Shown here in pieces: positions 8,946 through 15,457 of a stretch of 64,000 bases of DNA (position 1 is its first letter; every line of letters begins with the position of its first letter). The translations under genes and the position numbers were made by a program. This DNA comes from Athalassotoga sp049965695 (lineage in GTDB: Bacteria; Thermotogota; Thermotogae; Mesoaciditogales; Mesoaciditogaceae), in the NCBI RefSeq assembly GCF_049965695.1, contig NZ_JBMFWB010000003.1:1-64000 (forward strand), in the 5' to 3' direction. Below the pieces are notes generated by a model. That model ran no database searches, was not told where the DNA came from, and saw only the letters and a program-made list of their open reading frames with translations.

Positions 8946-9794
8946 TTAATTTTTGAACGTCCTCAACCTTTCAACGATTTCATCGACTATTCCCATTGAA
9001 GTTGAGGTTCCACTGCAAATTCCAACACTTTCGGCAGCATCAAACCATTCCGGTTTTAAATCTGCCACGTTTAGAACGAGATAGGTTTTATAATTGATGC
9101 TTTTGGCTATATTAAAAAGTTTTCTCGTGTTAGAACTCTTGCTACCTCCTATTACCAAACAAACATCATTTTCACTTGCTAAAACCTTCACCTCTCTTTC
9201 TCTTTGATATGTAACGTTGCATATGCTGTTTTTTATCATCACGGATGATAAGTCTTCTATGTTCTCGACTATTGCCTTTGAAATTTCTTTAAAGCCATCC
9301 GCGTCCATCGTTGTTTGAGAAAAAAGCGCGATCTTTTTGGTCGAATATCTTAAACTTTCGAGAGAATCAAAAACTTTCAAATCGTTAACGACGCTTTTGA
9401 GAAAAACAACTTCGTCATGTTTATCGTGTCCGTAAAGCAAAACTTCAAATCCCTGTTTTTTTGCGTCCAAAATCGATTCTGAAAGTGACAAAACGACGGG
9501 ACATGTGGCATCGACGACTTTTTTGGCATGTGCTTTAATCTTCTCAAGTTGATCTACGGGCACGCCGTGTGCCCTTATGAGTACCGTTGCTTGAGAGAGG
9601 TCCGGCCACTTTGAAGTAACGTCAAAAGTTTTGAGTCCAAGTTGATTGAGTTTTTTCATTTCTTCTTCGTTGTGTATGAGTTCACCCGTTACGTAAACAT
9701 TCTCGCCTTTTTCAAGCAACTTTTTTGCGATTTCGACAGCCTTGTCAACTCCGAAACAAAAACCTATATCTTTTGCAACTTTAATTCTTAGCAA
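8946..9794 (-). CDS. ispH: 4-hydroxy-3-methylbut-2-enyl diphosphate reductase
   Basis: IspH makes IPP and DMAPP in the last step of the MEP isoprenoid pathway with a [4Fe-4S] cluster. The three cluster cysteines are at 13 (GFCFGV), 98 (DATCPVV) and 192 (ICNVTYQ). The substrate-binding histidines near 41 and 76 and in GHDKHDE are present, as is GGSKSSNT. Length 282 is typical. The start is TTG 9794, six bases after GGAAAGGA, overlapping the end of cmk. An ispH-rpsA neighbourhood is common in Firmicutes-like genomes, where the two are sometimes fused. Here they are separate. Confidence 0.95.
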   Translation of the reverse strand: MLRIKVAKDIGFCFGVDKAVEIAKKLLEKGENVYVTGELIHNEEEMKKLNQLGLKTFDVTSKWPDLSQATVLIRAHGVPVDQLEKIKAHAKKVVDATCPVVLSLSESILDAKKQGFEVLLYGHDKHDEVVFLKSVVNDLKVFDSLESLRYSTKKIALFSQTTMDADGFKEISKAIVENIEDLSSVMIKNSICNVTYQREREVKVLASENDVCLVIGGSKSSNTRKLFNIAKSINYKTYLVLNVADLKPEWFDAAESVGICSGTSTSMGIVDEIVERLRTFKN

Positions 9795-10443
9795 TTTTTA
9801 TCCTTTCCATGTAAAGATTGTATATTTTTTCTATCACATCGTCAAGAGAAAGACCGTCTGTAAGCACTGTAACCGCATCAGATGCAGGTTTTAAAGGGGC
9901 TATTTCCCTTGAAGAATCGATCGAATCTCTTGCTTTTATCTCGTTTATTATATCTTCAAAATCGGCATTCAAACCTTTTGCGATGAGTTCTTTGTATCTT
10001 CTCATTGCCCTTTCTTCAACGGAAGCGGTAAGAAAAATTTTCAGAAAAGCATCCGGCAGCACAACGGTTCCTATGTCTCTGCCCTCAACGACGAAATTGT
10101 CTGATTTGACGATATCTCTGCTTTTGTCGGTTATGATTTTTCTTATCTCGGGCACTTCGGCAACTTTCGATACGACTTTTCCGACTTCCAAAGTTCTTAA
10201 ATCATCTTCGTGAACTTCTCCGTCCATGATAATCGCGCTGTCGAGGGCTGAAAAACGTTTCTTGTCAATCATATCAAAAAATTTCTGTGAAAACTCAGGC
10301 TGACCTGCTTTAAGCCACAAAAGCGCCACCGCTCTGTATATGTTTCCGGTGTTAAGATGTTTAAAGCCCAATTTTTTTGCAAGCCCAGCCGCGACTGAAC
10401 TTTTACCAGATCCAGCCGGCCCGTCTATGGTCACGTAAATCAT
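9781..10443 (-). CDS. cmk: Cytidylate kinase
   Basis: Cmk phosphorylates CMP and dCMP. The P-loop GPAGSGKSSVA begins at residue 7 when translation starts at ATG 10443, giving the canonical MIYVTIDGPAG opening and 220 residues. The in-frame ATG at 10482, two bases after the aspS stop, would add 13 residues not expected for the family. The LNTGNIYRAVALLWL, VVEGRDIGTVVLPDA and RDSIDSSREIAPLKPASDA motifs (NMP binding and lid) are present. It lies directly downstream of aspS and overlaps ispH. Confidence 0.93.
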   Translation of the reverse strand: MIYVTIDGPAGSGKSSVAAGLAKKLGFKHLNTGNIYRAVALLWLKAGQPEFSQKFFDMIDKKRFSALDSAIIMDGEVHEDDLRTLEVGKVVSKVAEVPEIRKIITDKSRDIVKSDNFVVEGRDIGTVVLPDAFLKIFLTASVEERAMRRYKELIAKGLNADFEDIINEIKARDSIDSSREIAPLKPASDAVTVLTDGLSLDDVIEKIYNLYMERIKIAKN

Positions 10444-10483
10444 GATGGTTTCTTGCGATCGTTGAAAATTTTGAAACAGCATT

Positions 10484-12217
10484 TCATGATCGATGATCCT
10501 CCAGTTTTATTCCGAGTTCTTTGAGTTGATCTTCGGAAACCTCAGAAGGGGTATCCATCATGAGATCGGTACCGCTCGCAGTTTTCGGAAAGGCTATGAC
10601 ATCACGCAAAGAGGTTACACCGATCATGACAGAAACAAGTCTATCTACGCCTATGGCAAAACCGGCGTGGGGCGGAGCCCCGTATTCAAAGGCCTCAAGA
10701 AAAAAGCCAAAACGTTTTTTTGCTTCTTCTTCGGTTATGCCGATGAGTTTAAAAACCCTTTCTTGAAGTTCTCTCGTATGAATTCTAACACTTCCGCTTC
10801 CCATTTCCCATCCGTTTATGACGAGGTCGTAAGAGTGGGCTCTTATCTTTGAAAGATCGTCCGGTTTGCTTTCAAGATCTTCGAGATAAGGCATCGTGAA
10901 AGGATGATGCTGGGCTTGGAATCTTTTATCTTCTTCGTTCCATTCAAACATCGGAAAATCGTTTATCCAAAGCACTTTAAAAGTATTTTGAGGAATTATT
11001 TCAATTTTGTTAGCAATTTCAACTCTTACCCTTCCCAAAAAGGTACTGACCTCATGCTTTTTGCCAGCACAAAGTATCACGGTTTCGTCATCTCCGACTT
11101 TCACATCCGATGTCAGCGTTGAAAGCAATTTACCGACACTTCCCGTGAAATTGGTACCATGAAACTTCGCCCAGCCGAGTCTTAAATTCGAAGACTTGGC
11201 CGATTCTGAATACGCGTCAAGATCTTTTCTCGAAAGCACGTCGTTTTTTGGAACGACGATCATCTTCGTTTCTTCTCCGTCTCGAGGACTTAAAAAATCA
11301 AGTTTGGACGCAAAAGGCTTTGACGTGAGGTTTTCCATCTTCATTTCAAATCTCAGATCGGGCTTGTCAGATCCGTACAATTCCATCGCCGTTTGATACT
11401 GCATCGACGGCACATCGCCTATATCCTTTCCAAGCACCGATTTAAAAAGATGTTTGACAAGATTTCCAACCGTCTTCTGTACGTCTTCCTGATCGACGAA
11501 TGACATTTCGAGGTCTATTTGCGTGAATTCAGGTTGTCTGTCTGCCCTGAGATCCTCGTCTCTGAAACATCTTGCTATCTGGTAATATCTATCAAAACCT
11601 GCTATCATGAGCAATTGCTTGAATATCTGGGGAGACTGCGGCAGCGCGTAGAAAGTGCCACGCTTGATCCTTGACGGAACGATGAAATTTCTCGCTCCTT
11701 CCGGTGTCGATTTCATGAGATACGGTGTTTCTATTTCAAGGAAGTCAAGGGAATCAAGATACTCTCTTGTCTTTTGAACGAGTTTGTGTCTGAAGATAAG
11801 GTTAGATTGTAAAGTTCTTCTTCTCAAATCAAGGTACCTGTATTTTAGCCTTACGTCTTCGCTGCCTTCATCTCTGTTTGTGTATATGGGAGGAGTTTTG
11901 GACTCGGCGAGAATCTCGACTTTTTTTGCCAATATCTCTATGTTTCCGCTCGCAAGATCGATGTTTTTGGCATCTTTCGGCCTTTCTCTCACAACCCCTT
12001 CGACACCGATGACATATTCACCTGAAAGTTTTTTTGCGATCTCGTAAGCAGGCGTCTCGGGCTCAAATAATACCTGAACAATTCCGTACCTGTCTCTTAC
12101 CCACACAAAAATTATACCACCGAGATTTCTTACTCTGTCTACCCAGCCATTGATTATAACGGTTTTATCGATCAAAGATTCATTCAACTCGTGAAGTCTG
12201 TAATTTCTCTTAAGCAT
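10484..12217 (-). CDS. aspS: Aspartyl-tRNA synthetase
   Basis: This class II synthetase charges tRNA-Asp (or both Asp and Asn tRNAs if non-discriminating). The 577-residue protein has the bacterial layout: N-terminal OB anticodon domain (VIINGWVDRVRNLGGIIFVWVRD), motif 1 near FLEIETPYL, motif 2 RCFRDEDLRADRQPEFTQID, a GAD insertion domain in the middle, and motif 3 GFAIGVDRLV. The ATG is 14 bases from AAAGGAG; an in-frame CTG nine bases upstream has better spacing, so the N-terminus may be three residues longer. Its likely promoter is the end of the inserted repeat element. Confidence 0.97.
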   Translation of the reverse strand: MLKRNYRLHELNESLIDKTVIINGWVDRVRNLGGIIFVWVRDRYGIVQVLFEPETPAYEIAKKLSGEYVIGVEGVVRERPKDAKNIDLASGNIEILAKKVEILAESKTPPIYTNRDEGSEDVRLKYRYLDLRRRTLQSNLIFRHKLVQKTREYLDSLDFLEIETPYLMKSTPEGARNFIVPSRIKRGTFYALPQSPQIFKQLLMIAGFDRYYQIARCFRDEDLRADRQPEFTQIDLEMSFVDQEDVQKTVGNLVKHLFKSVLGKDIGDVPSMQYQTAMELYGSDKPDLRFEMKMENLTSKPFASKLDFLSPRDGEETKMIVVPKNDVLSRKDLDAYSESAKSSNLRLGWAKFHGTNFTGSVGKLLSTLTSDVKVGDDETVILCAGKKHEVSTFLGRVRVEIANKIEIIPQNTFKVLWINDFPMFEWNEEDKRFQAQHHPFTMPYLEDLESKPDDLSKIRAHSYDLVINGWEMGSGSVRIHTRELQERVFKLIGITEEEAKKRFGFFLEAFEYGAPPHAGFAIGVDRLVSVMIGVTSLRDVIAFPKTASGTDLMMDTPSEVSEDQLKELGIKLEDHRS

Positions 12218-12254
12218 TTTTTCAGGGATTTCTCCTTTCAGCGTTTTTAAAAAG

Positions 12255-12283
12255 ATTATACTAAACTTACTTTGAAATCCGAA
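12255..12283 (-). promoter_or_regulatory. Likely aspS promoter formed by an element end
   Basis: On the minus strand, TTCGGA (12278-12283), a 17-base spacer and TATAAT (12255-12260) lie about 40 bases before aspS. The boxes belong to the terminal repeat of the element at 12257-12406. The final A and T of TATAAT come from, or abut, the flanking DNA. Confidence 0.5.
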
Positions 12284-12406
12284 TGCTTATTTACCATCGC
12301 GGCGGGCAGGATGCCCTCGAAATGGCCTCCGCAGCGCAGCGAGGACCAGACATTGAGAGGGCGCCTGCCGGAGCGACAATTCGGAATCAGAATTTTGTTT
12401 AGTATA
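12257..12406 (+). mobile_element. 150-bp MITE-like inverted-repeat element, copy 1
   Basis: The ends are TATACTAAAC (12257-12266) and its exact complement (12397-12406), with weaker inverted similarity further in, including CCGAAT. The core pairs in three stacked stems: 12305-12310 with 12364-12369 (GGCAGG/CCTGCC), 12313-12318 with 12357-12362 (GCCCTC/GAGGGC), and 12326-12329 with 12341-12344 (CCTC/GAGG). It has no coding capacity. Other copies are at 30458-30608 and about 59256-59345. Ends in TA suggest a TA target, as used by IS630/mariner-type transposases. No transposase is in the window. Confidence 0.75.
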
Positions 12407-12457
12407 CTAAACCTCTTTTAAATTCGATCAAGTATACCATAAAGAACAGGATACGTG

Positions 12458-12486
12458 TTGATCTTCAAAACTTGTTATGGTAAAAT
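12458..12486 (+). promoter_or_regulatory. tRNA-Gly promoter
   Basis: TTGATC (12458-12463), a 17-base spacer and TAAAAT (12481-12486) end 8 bases before the tRNA, the expected geometry for a tRNA promoter. Confidence 0.75.
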
Positions 12487-12494
12487 CTTTATGT

Positions 12495-12570
12495 GCGGCC
12501 ATAGCTCAGTTGGTAGAGCATCAGCTTCCCAAGTTGAGGGTCGCGGGTTCAAGTCCCGTTGGCCGCTCCA
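12495..12570 (+). tRNA. tRNA-Gly (anticodon CCC)
   Basis: A full cloverleaf is visible: acceptor GCGGCCA with TGGCCGC, D stem GCTC/GAGC, anticodon stem TCAGC/GTTGA with loop TTCCCAA (anticodon CCC), T arm with TTCAAGT, discriminator T as usual for bacterial glycine tRNA, and an encoded CCA. Confidence 0.96.
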
Positions 12571-12575
12571 TCAAG

Positions 12576-12598
12576 CCCTCTTAGGAGGGTATTTTTTT
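12576..12598 (+). terminator. Hairpin terminator after tRNA-Gly
   Basis: CCCTC (12576-12580) pairs with GAGGG (12585-12589), followed by a run of seven T. It lies between the tRNA and the nitroreductase gene, so it either ends the tRNA transcript or lets a fraction through to the enzyme gene. Confidence 0.7.
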
Positions 12599-12613
12599 AA
12601 GAAGGTGATAACA

Positions 12614-13111
12614 ATGCAAACGATCGAAGCGATTAAACACAGAAGAAGCGTGAGGAAATACATCGACAAACCCATTAAAAATGAGATTTTAAAAGACATT
12701 GTGGATTGCGGAAGACTTGCCCCAAGCGGGAACAATTCACAGCCATGGGAATTTCTTGTCGTGACGAAACGTGAAGACCTTGATTTTTTGGCAAAGGTCA
12801 CAACTTACGGGAAATTTCTGAAAGAGGCGGGGGCATGCATCATCACTTTTTGTGAAAAAAATAACAGGCACCATGTCGAAGATGGATCGGCGGCAACGGA
12901 AAACATGATTTTGGCCGCAACGGATTACGGCATAGGCACATGCTGGATAGCAGGATACAACAGGACCTATGAAGAGGATATAGTTTCACATTTCAACGTT
13001 CCTCAGAATTTAAGAATGATATCCATCATATCTTTAGGATATTACGACAGCCATCCTTACATCCCGAATAAAAGATCCATAGATGAAGTTTTGCACTGGG
13101 AAAGATTTTGA
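12614..13111 (+). CDS. Nitroreductase-family FMN oxidoreductase
   Basis: This 165-residue protein has the family's N-terminal RRSVRKYIDKPI, the FMN-binding LAPSGNNSQPWEF and the C-terminal GIGTCWIAGY and ISLGYY segments. It should be an FMN dimer that reduces quinones, nitroaromatics or related acceptors with NAD(P)H; the substrate cannot be read from sequence. ATG 12614 follows AAGGTG by 7 bases. A longer open frame reaching back to 12455 runs through the tRNA and is not real. The gene follows a terminator hairpin and has no strong promoter of its own visible in the 44-base gap. Confidence 0.9.
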   Translation: MQTIEAIKHRRSVRKYIDKPIKNEILKDIVDCGRLAPSGNNSQPWEFLVVTKREDLDFLAKVTTYGKFLKEAGACIITFCEKNNRHHVEDGSAATENMILAATDYGIGTCWIAGYNRTYEEDIVSHFNVPQNLRMISIISLGYYDSHPYIPNKRSIDEVLHWERF

Positions 13112-13112
13112 T

Positions 13113-13133
13113 GATCGCATTGAAGTTTTTAAA
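13113..13133. repeat. 21-bp direct repeat, left copy
   Basis: GATCGCATTGAAGTTTTTAAA here matches 20 of 21 bases of 13905-13925. The two copies bracket the BrnT/BrnA-like pair. Between this copy and brnT lies an imperfect inverted repeat (CCGAAAATT with AATTTTCGG, about 13167-13202). Confidence 0.7.
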
Positions 13134-13251
13134 AACACCCACAGGCGATCTTTTTGCCTCTCAATGCCGAAAATTTTTGAATCATCTTTAAATTCAATTT
13201 TCGGACTTGAATTATGTAATCTTTTGTATTACAATATTCATGGAGGAGAAA

Positions 13252-13545
13252 ATGATTATCAAGCAATTGATCATAAAAGAAAGTCAAAAACAACATCTTT
13301 GGCAGGCTCACAAAGTAAAGGCAAAAGAAGTTTATGAATCAGTTTTAATAGATGTTAAAAGAAAAATATATCGTGCTCCTGAAACGATTGAAAGCAAAAA
13401 AGGGTATTTATATTTCATTTTTGGACAGACATTAAGTGGTCGATGTTTGATAACTCTTCTTAGAATTTTTGAGGATGGAAACGCATATGTGATTTCATCA
13501 AGAGAGATGAATGCAAAAGAAAAGAGAAAGTACTATGGGAGATGA
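13252..13545 (+). CDS. BrnT-like toxin
   Basis: ATG 13252 follows GGAGGAG. The 97-residue basic protein has the BrnT-type pattern, a small RNase fold related to RelE: a helical segment HKVKAKEVYESVL, the strand YRAPETIESKKGYLYFIFGQT, then SGRCLITLLRIFEDGNAYVISSREMNAKEKRKYY, where the late Arg and Tyr residues match the usual catalytic and RNA-contact positions. The partner with a CopG-like fold follows immediately, the toxin-first order typical of BrnT/BrnA. The label is by pattern; related DUF4258-type toxins are possible. Confidence 0.72.
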   Translation: MIIKQLIIKESQKQHLWQAHKVKAKEVYESVLIDVKRKIYRAPETIESKKGYLYFIFGQTLSGRCLITLLRIFEDGNAYVISSREMNAKEKRKYYGR

Positions 13546-13549
13546 TCAA

Positions 13550-13801
13550 ATGGGCAAAAAATTACCTTCTTTTAAAACAGAAAAATCATTAGTTGAATGG
13601 TTCGAGAATAATTCTTTATCGGAGTATGATTTGGATGAAGTGAAAGAAACTTCAGATGAAGAACTCTTACCATTGACGATAAGGTTGGATAAGACAGATA
13701 TAGAAAAATTAAAGAAAGCCGCGCAAAAAATGGGTATAGGCCATACGACTTTAGCACGCATGATCATTCGAAAGGAACTCGAATCTGCAAATAAATCTTG
13801 A
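13550..13801 (+). CDS. CopG/BrnA-like antitoxin
   Basis: The C-terminal part, LTIRLDKTDIEKLKKAAQK followed by MGIGHTTLARMIIRKEL, is a clear ribbon-helix-helix DNA-binding domain. The N-terminal half (LPSFKTEKSLVEWFENN) is acidic and likely wraps the toxin. I chose ATG 13550, eight bases after GGGAG and 4 bases after the toxin stop. ATG 13535, overlapping the toxin, is also possible. It should bind the toxin and repress the pair. Confidence 0.78.
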   Translation: MGKKLPSFKTEKSLVEWFENNSLSEYDLDEVKETSDEELLPLTIRLDKTDIEKLKKAAQKMGIGHTTLARMIIRKELESANKS

Positions 13802-13904
13802 AGATCTCAAAAGATTCACCGGAGGCTTGAAAACTGATATTTCTTCAAAGAATGCATCAAGCATCATAAAAAGCCTCTCACATTTGATGACAACGATAAT
13901 AGGG

Positions 13905-13925
13905 GATCGCATTGAAGTTCTTAAA
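13905..13925. repeat. 21-bp direct repeat, right copy
   Basis: GATCGCATTGAAGTTCTTAAA, one base different from 13113-13133. The segment 13802-14010 around it has a weak open frame from a TTG at 13827 but no convincing gene. Confidence 0.7.
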
Positions 13926-13969
13926 TGCGATTCTCATATTTTGCGGATCGAAAATGGCCGACAATGGTA

Positions 13970-13975
13970 TATAAT
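13970..13975 (+). promoter_or_regulatory. Possible -10 box of def
   Basis: A TATAAT within GGTATATAATTG lies 35 bases before def. No good -35 box is at the right distance, so this is only a candidate. Confidence 0.35.
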
Positions 13976-14010
13976 TGATATGAAACAAGATTTCGTTGAG
14001 AGGTGTTTTA

Positions 14011-14547
14011 ATGTTAAAATTAAGGTTTTACGGCGATCCGGTTCTTAGGAAAATCTCAAAAGCAGTTCAAAATGGGGAATTAAGCGAAACATTTTTGAAA
14101 GAGATGAGCGAGATCATGTACACTCAAGATGGCGTCGGTCTTGCCGCACCGCAGGTCGGAATTTCAAAAAGATTTTTCCTCTACGACATAGGGGAGCAAC
14201 TCAACGTGGTTGTAAATCCGGAGATACTCGAAAAATCAAAAGAAACGGAGATCGGTCAGGAAGGATGCTTAAGCATTCCCGAAGTGTACGAAGATGTCCC
14301 AAGGTCGGCAAAGATTAAGGTAAAGTATCAGGATCAGCATGGTAACTTTTATGTCAAAGAAATGACAGGTTACGAGGCACGTGTTTTTCAGCATGAACTT
14401 GATCATCTTAATGGAAAACTTTTTATAGATTACCTGAGTTTGATAAAACGGAGAACGCTTAAACCGCAACTCGACGAGATAAAGGAAAAGGGAGAAGAGA
14501 TTTTGAAGCGAAAACTTCATTCGCCCGAGGGCACAAAAAGTGTATGA
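14011..14547 (+). CDS. def: Peptide deformylase
   Basis: Def removes the formyl group from the initiator methionine of new proteins. The three motifs are complete: GVGLAAPQVG (41-50), EGCLSIPE with metal ligand Cys86, and QHELDHLNG with metal ligands His128 and His132 and catalytic Glu129. ATG 14011 follows GAGAGGTG by 5 bases; an upstream TTG at 13996 overlaps that site. Length 178. It overlaps fmt by 8 bases, so the enzymes that add and remove formyl groups are made together. Confidence 0.96.
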   Translation: MLKLRFYGDPVLRKISKAVQNGELSETFLKEMSEIMYTQDGVGLAAPQVGISKRFFLYDIGEQLNVVVNPEILEKSKETEIGQEGCLSIPEVYEDVPRSAKIKVKYQDQHGNFYVKEMTGYEARVFQHELDHLNGKLFIDYLSLIKRRTLKPQLDEIKEKGEEILKRKLHSPEGTKSV

Positions 14548-15457
14548 TCATGTTGCCTTCTTCGGATCTTCTGAGTTTGCCGTTCCCGTTCTCAAATCAA
14601 TACTTGATTCCACAGACGTAAAGGTAATTGTAACTCAGATACCCCGCATGGCAGGACGTAACAGGCGTTTAACGCCCACTCCTGTATCTGCTTTTGCCCA
14701 CAAAAACGGGTTAAATGTTATGGAAGTTGAAAATGTCAACGATGAAGGGTTCATAAAAACTTTAAAAGATTTGAATATTCAACTGGCAATAGTTGTCGCC
14801 TTCGGACAAATTTTGAAGCCAATTTTGCTTGATTCGGTTCCAAAAGGCTTTTTCAACGTTCATGCATCTTTATTGCCTGCGTACAGGGGCGCAGCCCCCA
14901 TTCAAAGGGCATTGCTTGACGGCGTTGAAGAGACCGGCATTACGATATTCAAAATAGACAAAGGTCTTGATACAGGTAAGGTCGCTTTGATGGAGAACCT
15001 AAAGGTAGACCCTTTGGATACTTTCGATACTTTAAGCGAAAAATTGTCTATGTTGGGATCATCTTTGATCAAAAAATTCATGGAAAGTCCTGAAATACTT
15101 CTCAAAGATCAAAATGGAGCACCTTCTTACGCAAAAAAGATATCTTCCGAAGAAACCATCATAAAGTGGAATTATCCCGCCGCAAAAATAGGTAATCTGA
15201 TAAGGGCATTTGATTCGAGACCGGGATCAAGGACAACTTTAAATGGGGAAATGGTTAAACTTTTCGGCTTTAAAGGAATTTCACAGATGCGTGGAAGGCC
15301 AGGAGAAATTTTGAAGATAAATTCCGAAGCAATCGTTGGATGCGAAGATTTTTCGATCGTCATATCGAAGATTCAATTTCCATCTAAGCGGGTGATGAGT
15401 TTTGGTGAGGCCCAAAATGGTCACAAAATTATCTCTGGCTCTCTTTTTGGCGCTTAG
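14540..15457 (+). CDS. fmt: Methionyl-tRNA formyltransferase
   Basis: Fmt formylates Met-tRNA for initiation using 10-formyl-THF. The 305-residue protein has the catalytic FNVHASLLPAYRGAAPIQRA segment (Asn106, His108) and the LDTG motif, then the C-terminal OB-like domain. The start is GTG 14540, inside the end of def. Its 3' end overlaps the next gene by about 40 bases. Confidence 0.95.
   Translation: MYDHVAFFGSSEFAVPVLKSILDSTDVKVIVTQIPRMAGRNRRLTPTPVSAFAHKNGLNVMEVENVNDEGFIKTLKDLNIQLAIVVAFGQILKPILLDSVPKGFFNVHASLLPAYRGAAPIQRALLDGVEETGITIFKIDKGLDTGKVALMENLKVDPLDTFDTLSEKLSMLGSSLIKKFMESPEILLKDQNGAPSYAKKISSEETIIKWNYPAAKIGNLIRAFDSRPGSRTTLNGEMVKLFGFKGISQMRGRPGEILKINSEAIVGCEDFSIVISKIQFPSKRVMSFGEAQNGHKIISGSLFGA

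Noticed and set aside
12455..12613. Long open frame extending the nitroreductase upstream
   Set aside because: It runs through tRNA-Gly and its terminator. ATG 12614 has a good ribosome site and the family's normal N-terminus.
13827..14048. 73-codon open frame before def
   Set aside because: Its TTG is one base from GGAGG, it contains the right copy of the direct repeat and overlaps the def start. I see no family; a real small gene is not excluded.
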